From positions 1 through 48,358 of the forward strand of contig JABGXW010000005.1 of the NCBI GenBank assembly GCA_018675575.1: a DNA stretch of 48,358 bases, in the 5' to 3' direction. Position numbers and translations under genes: made by a program. This DNA comes from Bacteriovoracaceae bacterium (GTDB taxonomy: Bacteria > Bdellovibrionota > Bacteriovoracia > Bacteriovoracales > Bacteriovoracaceae). The notes under the pieces were generated by a model. It searched no databases and was not told the DNA's origin. It was given only the letters and a program-made list of their open reading frames with translations. Positions 7,520 to 14,386 of this stretch are shown piece after piece; position 1 is the first letter of the stretch, and every line of letters starts with the position of its first letter.

Positions 7520-8689
7520 ATGTCAGATAAAAAATCTATCCACAATGCATCTTTTAACTCTCATGCTCTTTTGGTTTTTAGTGCACTTTGTATGATAGGC
7601 ACATCTCTCTATCTCACTAGTCATTACTTTAATACCTATTATACAGTTGGCTTTTCAGGATCTGGGCTCTGTGAACTTAATTCATTTTTTAGCTGTGATA
7701 AGGTGACTAACTCTGGAGCTTCTAACTTATTTGGTGTGCCAATATCATTATTTGGAATTCTAAATGGTATTCTTATACTTTCAGGTTACATCTTTACTAG
7801 CAGAGAAACAGAGAAGTCCATTACAAGCATCATCTTACTAAATGGAGTACTGTGTGGAACTTTATTTCTTTACTCATTAATTGCACTAGGTGGTCTTTGC
7901 CCATTTTGTGCAATGTATTACGCTGTCTCAATTCTTGCTCTCTTTGTTTATTACAAAAATTCAACATTCGAAAAGCCGGATATCAAATCGTTTCTTATCA
8001 TTGGATTATTTTTTCTAACCTCTTCAGGAGTTATGTATGGATTTGTTCAAAGTAAAGAGCAGCAACAACAAGATATTGCCAACAAAGAATCTGTCGCTGG
8101 TCAACAAATGGTTGAACAATATAAAGGTTTAGATAACTTAGGAACTCCTGAGCCTGAATCACCATTCTCACTAGTAAGGGCCACAAAGAACTTTTCAGAC
8201 TCACCAATTCAACTAGTTATATTTTCTGACTTTCAATGTCCTGCCTGTAAAATGCTTGCAGCAGTAGCTCATGAAGTTATAAAAAAATACGAAGGTAAAG
8301 TAAGTGTTCAATATTTTTTCTACCCTTTAGATCATACTTGTAACCCTGAGATGCAAAGACCTTTACACCCTCTTGCCTGTCAAGCCGCGTATCTTGCATC
8401 ATGTTTACCTCAAAAGTTTGTTTCTGTTCATGATGATATTTTTAAAAACCAAGAGAACCTTTCTCAATCTTGGCTGGATGATTACGCAAAAGATGAAAAC
8501 GTTCTCGACTGTATGAAATCACAAGAAACAAAAGATAAAGTTGTAGATTTAATTAAACAAGCCAAGCCTTTTAACATTAGCTCGACCCCTACAATGCTTC
8601 TAAATGGTGTAAAAGTTGAGGGTGTTATTCCTATCAATAGTCTTATTCCTATTTTTGACATGCTTATAGAAAAGAATGAAAAAAAATAA
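7520..8689 (+). CDS. VKOR-DsbA fusion: self-contained disulfide-forming protein
   Basis: The ATG at 7520 follows a GGAG ribosome site by six bases and is preferred over a TTG at 7508. The 389-residue product has an N-terminal vitamin K epoxide reductase domain with about five membrane helices (residues 15-176). The loop cysteines Cys51 and Cys59 and the active-site pair CPFC (127-130) are present. After a Gln-rich linker comes a thioredoxin-fold DsbA-like domain (about 215-385) with CPAC at 240-243 and the cis-proline loop SSTPTML. The VKOR part would pass electrons from the thioredoxin part to quinone, so one polypeptide replaces DsbA plus DsbB. Extra cysteines (CNPEMQ, LACQAAY, SCLPQ) lie in the soluble domain. 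It overlaps tatD by 14 bases. Confidence 0.9.
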   Translation: MSDKKSIHNASFNSHALLVFSALCMIGTSLYLTSHYFNTYYTVGFSGSGLCELNSFFSCDKVTNSGASNLFGVPISLFGILNGILILSGYIFTSRETEKSITSIILLNGVLCGTLFLYSLIALGGLCPFCAMYYAVSILALFVYYKNSTFEKPDIKSFLIIGLFFLTSSGVMYGFVQSKEQQQQDIANKESVAGQQMVEQYKGLDNLGTPEPESPFSLVRATKNFSDSPIQLVIFSDFQCPACKMLAAVAHEVIKKYEGKVSVQYFFYPLDHTCNPEMQRPLHPLACQAAYLASCLPQKFVSVHDDIFKNQENLSQSWLDDYAKDENVLDCMKSQETKDKVVDLIKQAKPFNISSTPTMLLNGVKVEGVIPINSLIPIFDMLIEKNEKK

Positions 8690-9476
8690 AGTCATTCCAA
8701 GGCTCTCAACTCCTATCATTGAGACCCATTGCCATTTAGATTATTTAAAGGAACTCCCTCTAGATACTTTACTGAGTAAATGTATCGAAAACAATATTGA
8801 AAAAATAATCACTATCGCAGTTGAGCCAGATAATTTTCAACAAGTTTTGAAATTAATTAATGAAAATGAATTTATCTATGGAACTCAGGGAGTTCATCCC
8901 CACCAAGCGATTACATATAATAATAATGTTAAAGACGAAATAATTAAAAACTCCAAACATAAAAAGGTATTGGCCATAGGAGAAATTGGACTGGACTATC
9001 ATTATAATAAGTCCCCTAAGGACAAACAGATTGAAGCTTTCGAAGCTCAACTTGAACTTGCTTGCGCTGAAAATCTCCCCGTTGTCATCCATTCTAGAGA
9101 TGCGGAAGATGATACCATCACAATCTTGGAAAAATTTGCCCCTCGGTTATTACAAAAAGGCGTTATCCACAGTTTTACTTCAGAGATAAGACTAGCTAAA
9201 AAGGCCATTGAATTAGGGTTCTACCTAGGCTTTAATGGCATCATAACCTTCAAAAATGCCGAAAATGTGAGGGCCGCTTTAAAGATTACCCCACTGTCAA
9301 AACTGCTGTTAGAGACTGATTCGCCCTATCTAACACCTGTTCCATTCAGAGGTAAAGAGAATGCTCCTTATTACCTTCCTTGCGTAGCTCAATACATGGC
9401 CGACTTTTTAAATCATGACTGTGAAGAGTTATTAAAACAAATTCACCAAAACTCAATGTCATTGTTTAAATTCTAG
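8676..9476 (+). CDS. tatD: TatD-family metal-dependent DNase
   Basis: This is a 266-residue amidohydrolase-fold nuclease of the TatD family, expected to act as a 3'-5' exonuclease/deoxyribonuclease in the cytoplasm. Metal-site elements are visible: ETHCHLD (His18, His20), GEIGLDYHY, the VVIHSRDAED strand, GVIHSFTS and the late LLLETDSPYLTP. N-terminally it has a short extra segment of about 12 residues before the first metal motif. It starts within the last 14 bases of the VKOR-DsbA gene, so the two are probably translationally coupled. It is the last gene of the 4.2-9.5 kb run. Confidence 0.92.
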   Translation: MKKNKVIPRLSTPIIETHCHLDYLKELPLDTLLSKCIENNIEKIITIAVEPDNFQQVLKLINENEFIYGTQGVHPHQAITYNNNVKDEIIKNSKHKKVLAIGEIGLDYHYNKSPKDKQIEAFEAQLELACAENLPVVIHSRDAEDDTITILEKFAPRLLQKGVIHSFTSEIRLAKKAIELGFYLGFNGIITFKNAENVRAALKITPLSKLLLETDSPYLTPVPFRGKENAPYYLPCVAQYMADFLNHDCEELLKQIHQNSMSLFKF

Positions 9477-9493
9477 TCTTTATAAATCTATAA

Positions 9494-9520
9494 GGCCTTC
9501 CGATAAGTTATGTGAGGGCC
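9494..9520 (+). promoter_or_regulatory. Hairpin that sequesters the ribosome binding site of the gene at 9523
   Basis: GGCCTTC (9494-9500) can pair with GAGGGCC (9514-9520): six Watson-Crick pairs and one G-T pair around a 13-nt loop. The 3' arm contains the only Shine-Dalgarno (GAGGG) for the ATG at 9523, so the fold would block initiation. It could also work as a weak stop for the upstream operon, though no T-run follows. Confidence 0.35.
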
Positions 9521-9522
9521 AT

Positions 9523-9900
9523 ATGAAGAAGTATATTTTCATTTTATCATTATTATTTACGTCTCAAACCTTTGGACTAGCGAAAATACCTATTCCGGTT
9601 GTCGGAATTTCCAACACTGATATGAGCGCTATGTACAACCTAGATACTCGGCTTAAACCATTGAAAGTGGTCTTGGATTGTCAAAGCTTTCTTCATGGAG
9701 TAAATCTCTATCAACAAAATTCGAACGGAGACTTTGTTAAAGAGATTGAATTTTACTTGTACGAGTCTGAATGTTACGAAATTTATAACTTTGTAAAAAA
9801 ACGCTCAGACCAAAATCAATCATCGTGCATCGTCCTCGATACGGATAAAAAATCTTATGAATTATATGATTCTTGTACCCAGGCCAGCCAGAATATTTAA
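9523..9900 (+). CDS. Small secreted protein with four cysteines, unknown function
   Basis: This 125-residue protein has a typical signal peptide (MKKYIFILSLLF start, predicted cleavage after QTFGLA or nearby). The mature part of about 105 residues contains four cysteines, in DCQS, SECYE, SSCIV and DSCTQ. This spacing is compatible with two disulfides in the periplasm. No family is recognised. Its ribosome site lies inside a predicted hairpin, so translation may be conditional. It overlaps the 3' end of the convergent hydrolase-like gene by four bases. Confidence 0.65.
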   Translation: MKKYIFILSLLFTSQTFGLAKIPIPVVGISNTDMSAMYNLDTRLKPLKVVLDCQSFLHGVNLYQQNSNGDFVKEIEFYLYESECYEIYNFVKKRSDQNQSSCIVLDTDKKSYELYDSCTQASQNI

Positions 9901-10700
9901 TTATTTTTAATTTCTTTATCTACATTTTTAAAAGTCTTGTCCATCATCGCGTTCTGAATACTTGAGAAAACTTTAAATTGAACATCTGAAGATCCGATTA
10001 GGTCATTATGATCTTCTGAGGAAAGATGATTGATAACATCAGTCTCCTCTGTTTTTCTTGCAATATTTGGGGCATCACTCAAAAAAGTCGACCCATCTGT
10101 AATATAGTTTAAATTCTTAACAACATTTTGAGGAATGATATCATTATTAAATCCTACAGAATCCAGAGTGACTAACAAATCAACCCTTTTAAAGCTATGA
10201 GAGGCAGAGTTTAATGTATTACTAATTTGAACAGCAGTATCTGAACCCATTCCGTGACCGACTAAAATAACAGGTTGGCTTGGTGGACGTTTCATTATTT
10301 CTTCAATCATTTTATCTTCATCTTGCCATGAAAAATATTTTCCATCAGAAATATGATCAGACATTTCTTTCATTCCTCCACCATCATTACCTATCATCTC
10401 GAAGCCTCTGATAAAGAAAATAGCTGGTTTATCAATTATTTTCCTGGTGTTAAATTTTGATTTTGTGACATTTTTTAAATTATCTTGATTTGATACGGAA
10501 AGTTTCTTAGCCTGATCAGAAAGTTTAACCTTTGTGGCCTCTTCTTGAACAATAGCACGTATATTTTCTGCATGCTCTTTAGCCGCTTCTGAAGTAATTG
10601 ATTTTTTTTCAACAATAGAATCTCTTTTTGCTGAAGCGCTCGTTCGTTGTTTAAAATCATGTTTAATGCCGTTCTTGCCGACAGAATCTACTGAATTCAT
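9897..10700 (-). CDS. Alpha/beta-hydrolase-like protein lacking the nucleophile serine
   Basis: The product has 267 residues. The C-terminal part (about 88-260) looks like an alpha/beta hydrolase: strand KPAIFFIRGF, the nucleophile-elbow region PVILVGHGMGSDTAVQIS, strand VDLLVTLDSVG and a late EDHNDLIG that could hold the histidine. In active members the elbow reads GxSxG. Here it reads GHGMG, with Gly150 where the serine belongs, so hydrolysis by the usual mechanism is unlikely. The N-terminal 90 residues are Lys/Ser/Glu-rich and probably disordered. They include KVKLSDQAKKLS (57-68), which resembles the short motif seen in FlgM-type flagellar export substrates. There is no signal peptide. 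A TATAAT sits seven bases before the ATG and there is no Shine-Dalgarno, which suggests a leaderless mRNA. Confidence 0.7.
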   Translation of the reverse strand: MNSVDSVGKNGIKHDFKQRTSASAKRDSIVEKKSITSEAAKEHAENIRAIVQEEATKVKLSDQAKKLSVSNQDNLKNVTKSKFNTRKIIDKPAIFFIRGFEMIGNDGGGMKEMSDHISDGKYFSWQDEDKMIEEIMKRPPSQPVILVGHGMGSDTAVQISNTLNSASHSFKRVDLLVTLDSVGFNNDIIPQNVVKNLNYITDGSTFLSDAPNIARKTEETDVINHLSSEDHNDLIGSSDVQFKVFSSIQNAMMDKTFKNVDKEIKNN

Positions 10701-10707
10701 TGTAACT

Positions 10708-10736
10708 ATTATATCTTTGACGTAGCATCAGAATAA
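10708..10736 (-). promoter_or_regulatory. Candidate leaderless promoter of the hydrolase-like gene
   Basis: On the minus strand a perfect TATAAT (10713-10708) ends seven bases before the ATG at 10700. The start site would therefore fall at or next to the initiation codon. The -35 region, TTATTC at a 17-bp spacing (10736-10731), is poor. No ribosome binding site is present between the -10 and the ATG. Confidence 0.4.
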
Positions 10737-10807
10737 GTGAGCAAAAAGCCCCCTCTCTCAAATAAAACAACGCAAAGCATAAACGACTTGGCCAGTATTC
10801 CCTAGTT

Positions 10808-10831
10808 TATTGGTCATTTAGGCTACCAATA
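10808..10831. promoter_or_regulatory. Operator-like dyad upstream of the gap operon
   Basis: Perfect 7-bp arms TATTGGT (10808-10814) and ACCAATA (10825-10831) are separated by 10 bp. That centre-to-centre distance of about 1.6 helical turns is consistent with a dimeric repressor or activator. It lies about 55 bp before the gap start and about 108 bp before the divergent hydrolase-like gene. Confidence 0.4.
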
Positions 10832-10885
10832 GAGTCATATATATGGCATATTCTCACCTATTTTTAACAGCTTTCTGGAGTTTTT

Positions 10886-11899
10886 ATGTCAAGAATAAAA
10901 ATCGGCATCAATGGCATGGGCCGTATTGGACGAACAATATTAAGAGAAATTTTTCAAAGAGATTTAACTGATCAAATTGAAATTGTAGCAGTCAATAATC
11001 CAGGAACACCAGAAGAGTATTGTCACCTTATCCGTTATGACTCTATTCATGGAAGGTTTGATGGCAAAATTAAATTGGCTGGAAAAGATTTATTAGTTAA
11101 TCAACATAAAATTAAGTTCTTTACTACAAATGATCCTACTGAAATAGATTGGGATTCTGTTGACGCGGAAATTGTTATCGACGCTACTGGAATTTTTAAA
11201 GACAAAGCAAGCCTATCAAAACATTTAGGTAGTACAGTTAAAAAAGTCATCTTATGTGCTCCTGGTTCTGATCTTGATGGAACTTTTGTCATGGGAATAA
11301 ACCATGAAACTTATGACAAAGACCAACATCACATCATATCAAATGCAAGCTGCACAACCAACTGTCTTGCTCCTATAGTAAAAGTTCTAAATGATAGATT
11401 TGGAATAGAGTCCGGAATGATGACAACAATTCATTCTTATACTTCTGATCAACAAATTTTAGATGGCTCACACAAAGACCCAAGAAGATCGCGAGCTGCT
11501 TGTTTATCAATGATTCCTACTACTACAGGAGCAGCGAAAGCTGTTGGCCTAGTTATCCCAGAACTTAAAGGAAAGCTTGATGGCTATGCAGTCAGAGTTC
11601 CTACTCCAAATGTTTCGTTAGTTGATTTAACTGCAAGCTTAAAAACCAAAGTCACAAAGGAAGATATTAATAATGCTGTCCAAGAAGCAGCTGCTTCTAA
11701 CTTAACTGGTATTTTATCTTATACTGAAAAACCTCTTGTTAGTTATGACTTCCTGGGGATGAGAGATTCTTCATGTGTAGATGGTGAACTAACTAATATT
11801 GTTGATGATAAAGTAAAAGTTGTCGCTTGGTATGACAATGAGGCTGGATTTTCAAATAGAATAATAGATTTGGCCCTACATATAGGAAATCAACTTTAA
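10886..11899 (+). CDS. gap: Glyceraldehyde-3-phosphate dehydrogenase, type I, with atypical cofactor pocket
   Basis: The product oxidises and phosphorylates glyceraldehyde-3-phosphate to 1,3-bisphosphoglycerate in lower glycolysis (337 residues, full length). The Rossmann start GINGMGRIGR, catalytic SNASCTTNC with Cys156, the partner His183 in TTIHSY and the C-terminal WYDNEAGFS are all present. The NAD-selecting positions are unusual. The usual VNDL reads VNNP, with Asn38 in place of Asp. The usual LDLPHKD loop reads LDGSHKD, with Gly194-Ser195 in place of Leu-Pro. These are the positions known to decide NAD versus NADP in GAPDH. The gene heads a gap-pgk-tpiA-secG run behind a dyad and overlaps pgk by one base (TAATG). 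The ribosome site is CTGGAG. Confidence 0.96.
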   Translation: MSRIKIGINGMGRIGRTILREIFQRDLTDQIEIVAVNNPGTPEEYCHLIRYDSIHGRFDGKIKLAGKDLLVNQHKIKFFTTNDPTEIDWDSVDAEIVIDATGIFKDKASLSKHLGSTVKKVILCAPGSDLDGTFVMGINHETYDKDQHHIISNASCTTNCLAPIVKVLNDRFGIESGMMTTIHSYTSDQQILDGSHKDPRRSRAACLSMIPTTTGAAKAVGLVIPELKGKLDGYAVRVPTPNVSLVDLTASLKTKVTKEDINNAVQEAAASNLTGILSYTEKPLVSYDFLGMRDSSCVDGELTNIVDDKVKVVAWYDNEAGFSNRIIDLALHIGNQL

Positions 11900-13083
11900 T
11901 GGGATTGAATTACATAGATGATGCCGATTTTCAAGAGAAGAAAGTTATCGCAAGATTTGATTTCAACGTTCCTCTGAAAGAAGGTAAAATTCTCGACACT
12001 ACAAGAATCGATGCGGCACTTCCAACGATTAAAAAGATTCTGGAGGGTGGCGCAACTCACCTTATTCTTATGTCCCATCTAGGAAGACCAAAAGGCAGGA
12101 GGAACAATGACCTTTCTTTACTTCCTGTTGCGGAGTATTTAGCAGAACAATTAAACGAAGATGTTTTGCTTACTGAATCCGCATTAGACCGTGGAATAAA
12201 AACTATTATCAAATTAAAGAAAAACAAGATCCTGCTACTTGAAAATCTAAGGTTTCATCCTGAAGAAGAAGCGGGCTGTAAAGAGTTTGCTAAATCATTA
12301 TCTGATTATGCAGACCTTTATGTTAACGATGCTTTTGGGACCGCTCATAGAAAGCATGCTTCCACCTACCATATTAATACTTATTTCAAGAACAAGTCTT
12401 ATGGAGGATATCTACTTAAAAATGAGATCTCTGCTTTAAATAATGTTGTGGATCGTCCAAAGAGTCCTTTTGTAGCAATCGTTGGTGGCGCAAAAGTGTC
12501 CGACAAGATAAAAATTATTGATCGACTACTCTCATCTGTTGAGTCACTTATAATAGGTGGGGCTATGGCCTATCCATTTTTAAAAGCCAAAGGACATGGA
12601 ATAGGAACCTCACTTTGTAGCGAGGAAGATGTTAAGCTTGCAAAAAAAATTCTAAAGCAATCTTTCGGTATGAAAATTCTTCTTCCTCTCGATCACATAA
12701 CCAGTCTCGAGTTTGCAGGTTCTCCAATAGTTTACAATGATGTCAACATCCCTGATGATCAAATGGGTCTAGATATTGGTCCAAAATCTGTTGAATACTT
12801 TAAAACTAAAATTCAATCTGCCAAAACTATTCTCTGGAATGGACCCATGGGACTTTTTGAGTATGATGAGTTCAGCAAAGGAACATTTGATATTGCAAAT
12901 GCCCTAGCAGAGAGTAATGCTTATACTTTGGTAGGCGGTGGAGACTCAGTTTCTGCGATAAATAAAACCGGGCTGTCTGAAAAAATGTCGCACGTTTCGA
13001 CTGGTGGAGGAGCATCATTAGAGTTTATAGAAAATGGAACTCTTCCGGGAATAGACGCCTTAAAGTTTGGTATAAACCTCTAA
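11899..13083 (+). CDS. pgk: Phosphoglycerate kinase
   Basis: This cytoplasmic enzyme transfers phosphate from 1,3-bisphosphoglycerate to ADP. At 394 residues it is the normal length. Substrate-side motifs are RFDFNVPL near the start, LMSHLGRPKG, LLLENLRFHPEEE and VNDAFGTAHRKHAS. The nucleotide side shows VAIVGGAKVSDKI, WNGPMGLFEY and the glycine-rich end VGGGDSVSAI followed by VSTGGGASLEF. The start shares one base with the gap stop, a sign of translational coupling. Confidence 0.97.
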   Translation: MGLNYIDDADFQEKKVIARFDFNVPLKEGKILDTTRIDAALPTIKKILEGGATHLILMSHLGRPKGRRNNDLSLLPVAEYLAEQLNEDVLLTESALDRGIKTIIKLKKNKILLLENLRFHPEEEAGCKEFAKSLSDYADLYVNDAFGTAHRKHASTYHINTYFKNKSYGGYLLKNEISALNNVVDRPKSPFVAIVGGAKVSDKIKIIDRLLSSVESLIIGGAMAYPFLKAKGHGIGTSLCSEEDVKLAKKILKQSFGMKILLPLDHITSLEFAGSPIVYNDVNIPDDQMGLDIGPKSVEYFKTKIQSAKTILWNGPMGLFEYDEFSKGTFDIANALAESNAYTLVGGGDSVSAINKTGLSEKMSHVSTGGGASLEFIENGTLPGIDALKFGINL

Positions 13084-13108
13084 GTTATTCACTAATAGGA
13101 GTAATAAA

Positions 13109-13873
13109 ATGAGCAGAATTATTCACGTATATGGAAACTGGAAAATGAATCATCTAAAAAGTGATGTCATAAACTTTATTTCGAAGTTGAGTGAATCTGT
13201 TATTGAATTAGATTGCAAGCAAGGAGTCTGCCCTCAATCAATACATTTATCGATGATTATTGAAGCTTTTGCTAAAAAAGGTATACTTGTAGGATCTCAA
13301 AATTGCTCACACGAAGCCTTTGGAGCATTTACTGGTGACAACTCACCGCAGGCACTAAAAGACATAGGGGTAAACTTCACTCTCGTTGGCCACTCAGAAA
13401 GAAGATCTATATTTAATGAAGGGCATGAAATTTTAAATTTAAAAGCGAAAAAAGCTTTAGAATGCAACTTAGATGTTGTATTTTGTGTTGGTGAAACGCT
13501 CGAAGAAAGAGAAAATAATAAAACTTTCGATGTTCTTAAAGAACAGCTCGCTGAAGGGTTAAAGGGAATTTCAAAATCAGATCTTTCACGTGTCATTTTG
13601 GCCTATGAGCCAGTTTGGGCCATTGGAACCGGCAAGGTAGCGACTCCAATGCAAGCAGAAGAAACACATCAATTTATTAGAAAGTTTGTCAGCGAAGAGT
13701 TAGAATTTATCGCTGAAGATGTTTTCATACTTTACGGTGGATCGGTAAAGCCTTCCAATGCAAAAGGTCTCTTTGAAATGGCCAATATTGATGGTGGCCT
13801 GGTTGGTGGTGCAAGTCTTAAAGCAGAAGATTATTTAGAACTTTGCAAGATTGCAGATCGAACAATGAAGTAA
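13109..13873 (+). CDS. tpiA: Triosephosphate isomerase
   Basis: This TIM barrel of 254 residues interconverts dihydroxyacetone phosphate and glyceraldehyde-3-phosphate. The catalytic lysine is in NWKMN (Lys12). The electrophilic histidine is in VGHSERR, and the base glutamate lies in AYEPVWAIGTGK, directly before the flexible loop. The phosphate-binding YGGSVKPSN and GGLVGGASL segments close the barrel. It is 25 bases behind pgk with a TAGGAG ribosome site. Confidence 0.97.
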   Translation: MSRIIHVYGNWKMNHLKSDVINFISKLSESVIELDCKQGVCPQSIHLSMIIEAFAKKGILVGSQNCSHEAFGAFTGDNSPQALKDIGVNFTLVGHSERRSIFNEGHEILNLKAKKALECNLDVVFCVGETLEERENNKTFDVLKEQLAEGLKGISKSDLSRVILAYEPVWAIGTGKVATPMQAEETHQFIRKFVSEELEFIAEDVFILYGGSVKPSNAKGLFEMANIDGGLVGGASLKAEDYLELCKIADRTMK

Positions 13874-13881
13874 GTCATTTA

Positions 13882-13898
13882 AATTACTACGAGTAATT
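13882..13898. promoter_or_regulatory. Short palindrome between tpiA and secG
   Basis: The arms AATTACT (13882-13888) and AGTAATT (13892-13898) are perfect inverted copies around ACG. It lies just behind the tpiA stop and about 70 bp before secG. Weak promoter-like elements follow (TTGATA near 13918 and ATAAAT about 17 bp later). It may be an operator for secG or a minor mRNA stem. Confidence 0.25.
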
Positions 13899-13969
13899 CT
13901 CTAACTATTGCTATATCCATTGATATAAAGTATTACTGGAACATAAATAATTAATTTTAGGATAAAAAT

Positions 13970-14365
13970 ATGATTACAACTTTGATGATTTTCCAAGCCT
14001 CGGTTTCTTTACTACTTATCATCCTCGTTCTTTTACAATTTGGTAAAGGTGCTGAAGCAGGACTAATGGGTGGCGGAGCATCCGAATCAGTTTTTTCAGG
14101 ATCTCAACAAGGAAATATACTAAGCAAAATAACAGTTGTTCTAGCTGTTCTTTTTCTAGGAAACTCTGTTCTTCTAGCTAAGCTTCAGTCCCAAAGAACT
14201 GGAACTTCTCTTATGGACGGTGAAGCACCTATAGCTCGTCAACTTAACCAAGATGCTAAAAAAGAGAAGCCTTTAGCTGGCGCTAAAGAAGCTGTAAAAG
14301 TACCCAAGGCACAAGTACCTAAGGCACAAGTACCTAAGGCACAAGTACCGGCTAAAAAGAAATAA
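13970..14365 (+). CDS. secG: Preprotein translocase subunit SecG
   Basis: SecG is a small inner-membrane subunit of the SecYEG channel. The first 70 residues show the family pattern: a hydrophobic helix (MIFQASVSLLLIILVLLQ), the conserved GKGAEAGLMGGGASESVFSG loop, and a second helix (ITVVLAVLFLGNSVLLA). The C-terminal tail is longer than usual and rich in Lys, Ala, Pro and Gln. It holds a perfect five-residue repeat VPKAQ. Position after tpiA is a known arrangement in many bacteria. A short 21-base gap to the aminotransferase gene suggests co-transcription. Confidence 0.93.
   Translation: MITTLMIFQASVSLLLIILVLLQFGKGAEAGLMGGGASESVFSGSQQGNILSKITVVLAVLFLGNSVLLAKLQSQRTGTSLMDGEAPIARQLNQDAKKEKPLAGAKEAVKVPKAQVPKAQVPKAQVPAKKK
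14300..14350 (+). repeat. 15-bp tandem repeat in the secG 3' end
   Basis: Three consecutive units of GTACCYAAGGCACAA begin at 14300, 14315 and 14330, with one T/C difference between them, followed by a partial fourth. Each unit encodes Val-Pro-Lys-Ala-Gln. The repeat stays in frame, so copy-number change would lengthen the SecG tail without disrupting it. Confidence 0.85.
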
Positions 14366-14386
14366 GTTTTCTTTTAAAGGTTAGTC

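Noticed and set aside
13297-13596. 99-codon minus-strand ORF inside tpiA
   Set aside because: It is a shadow of the strongly conserved tpiA frame.
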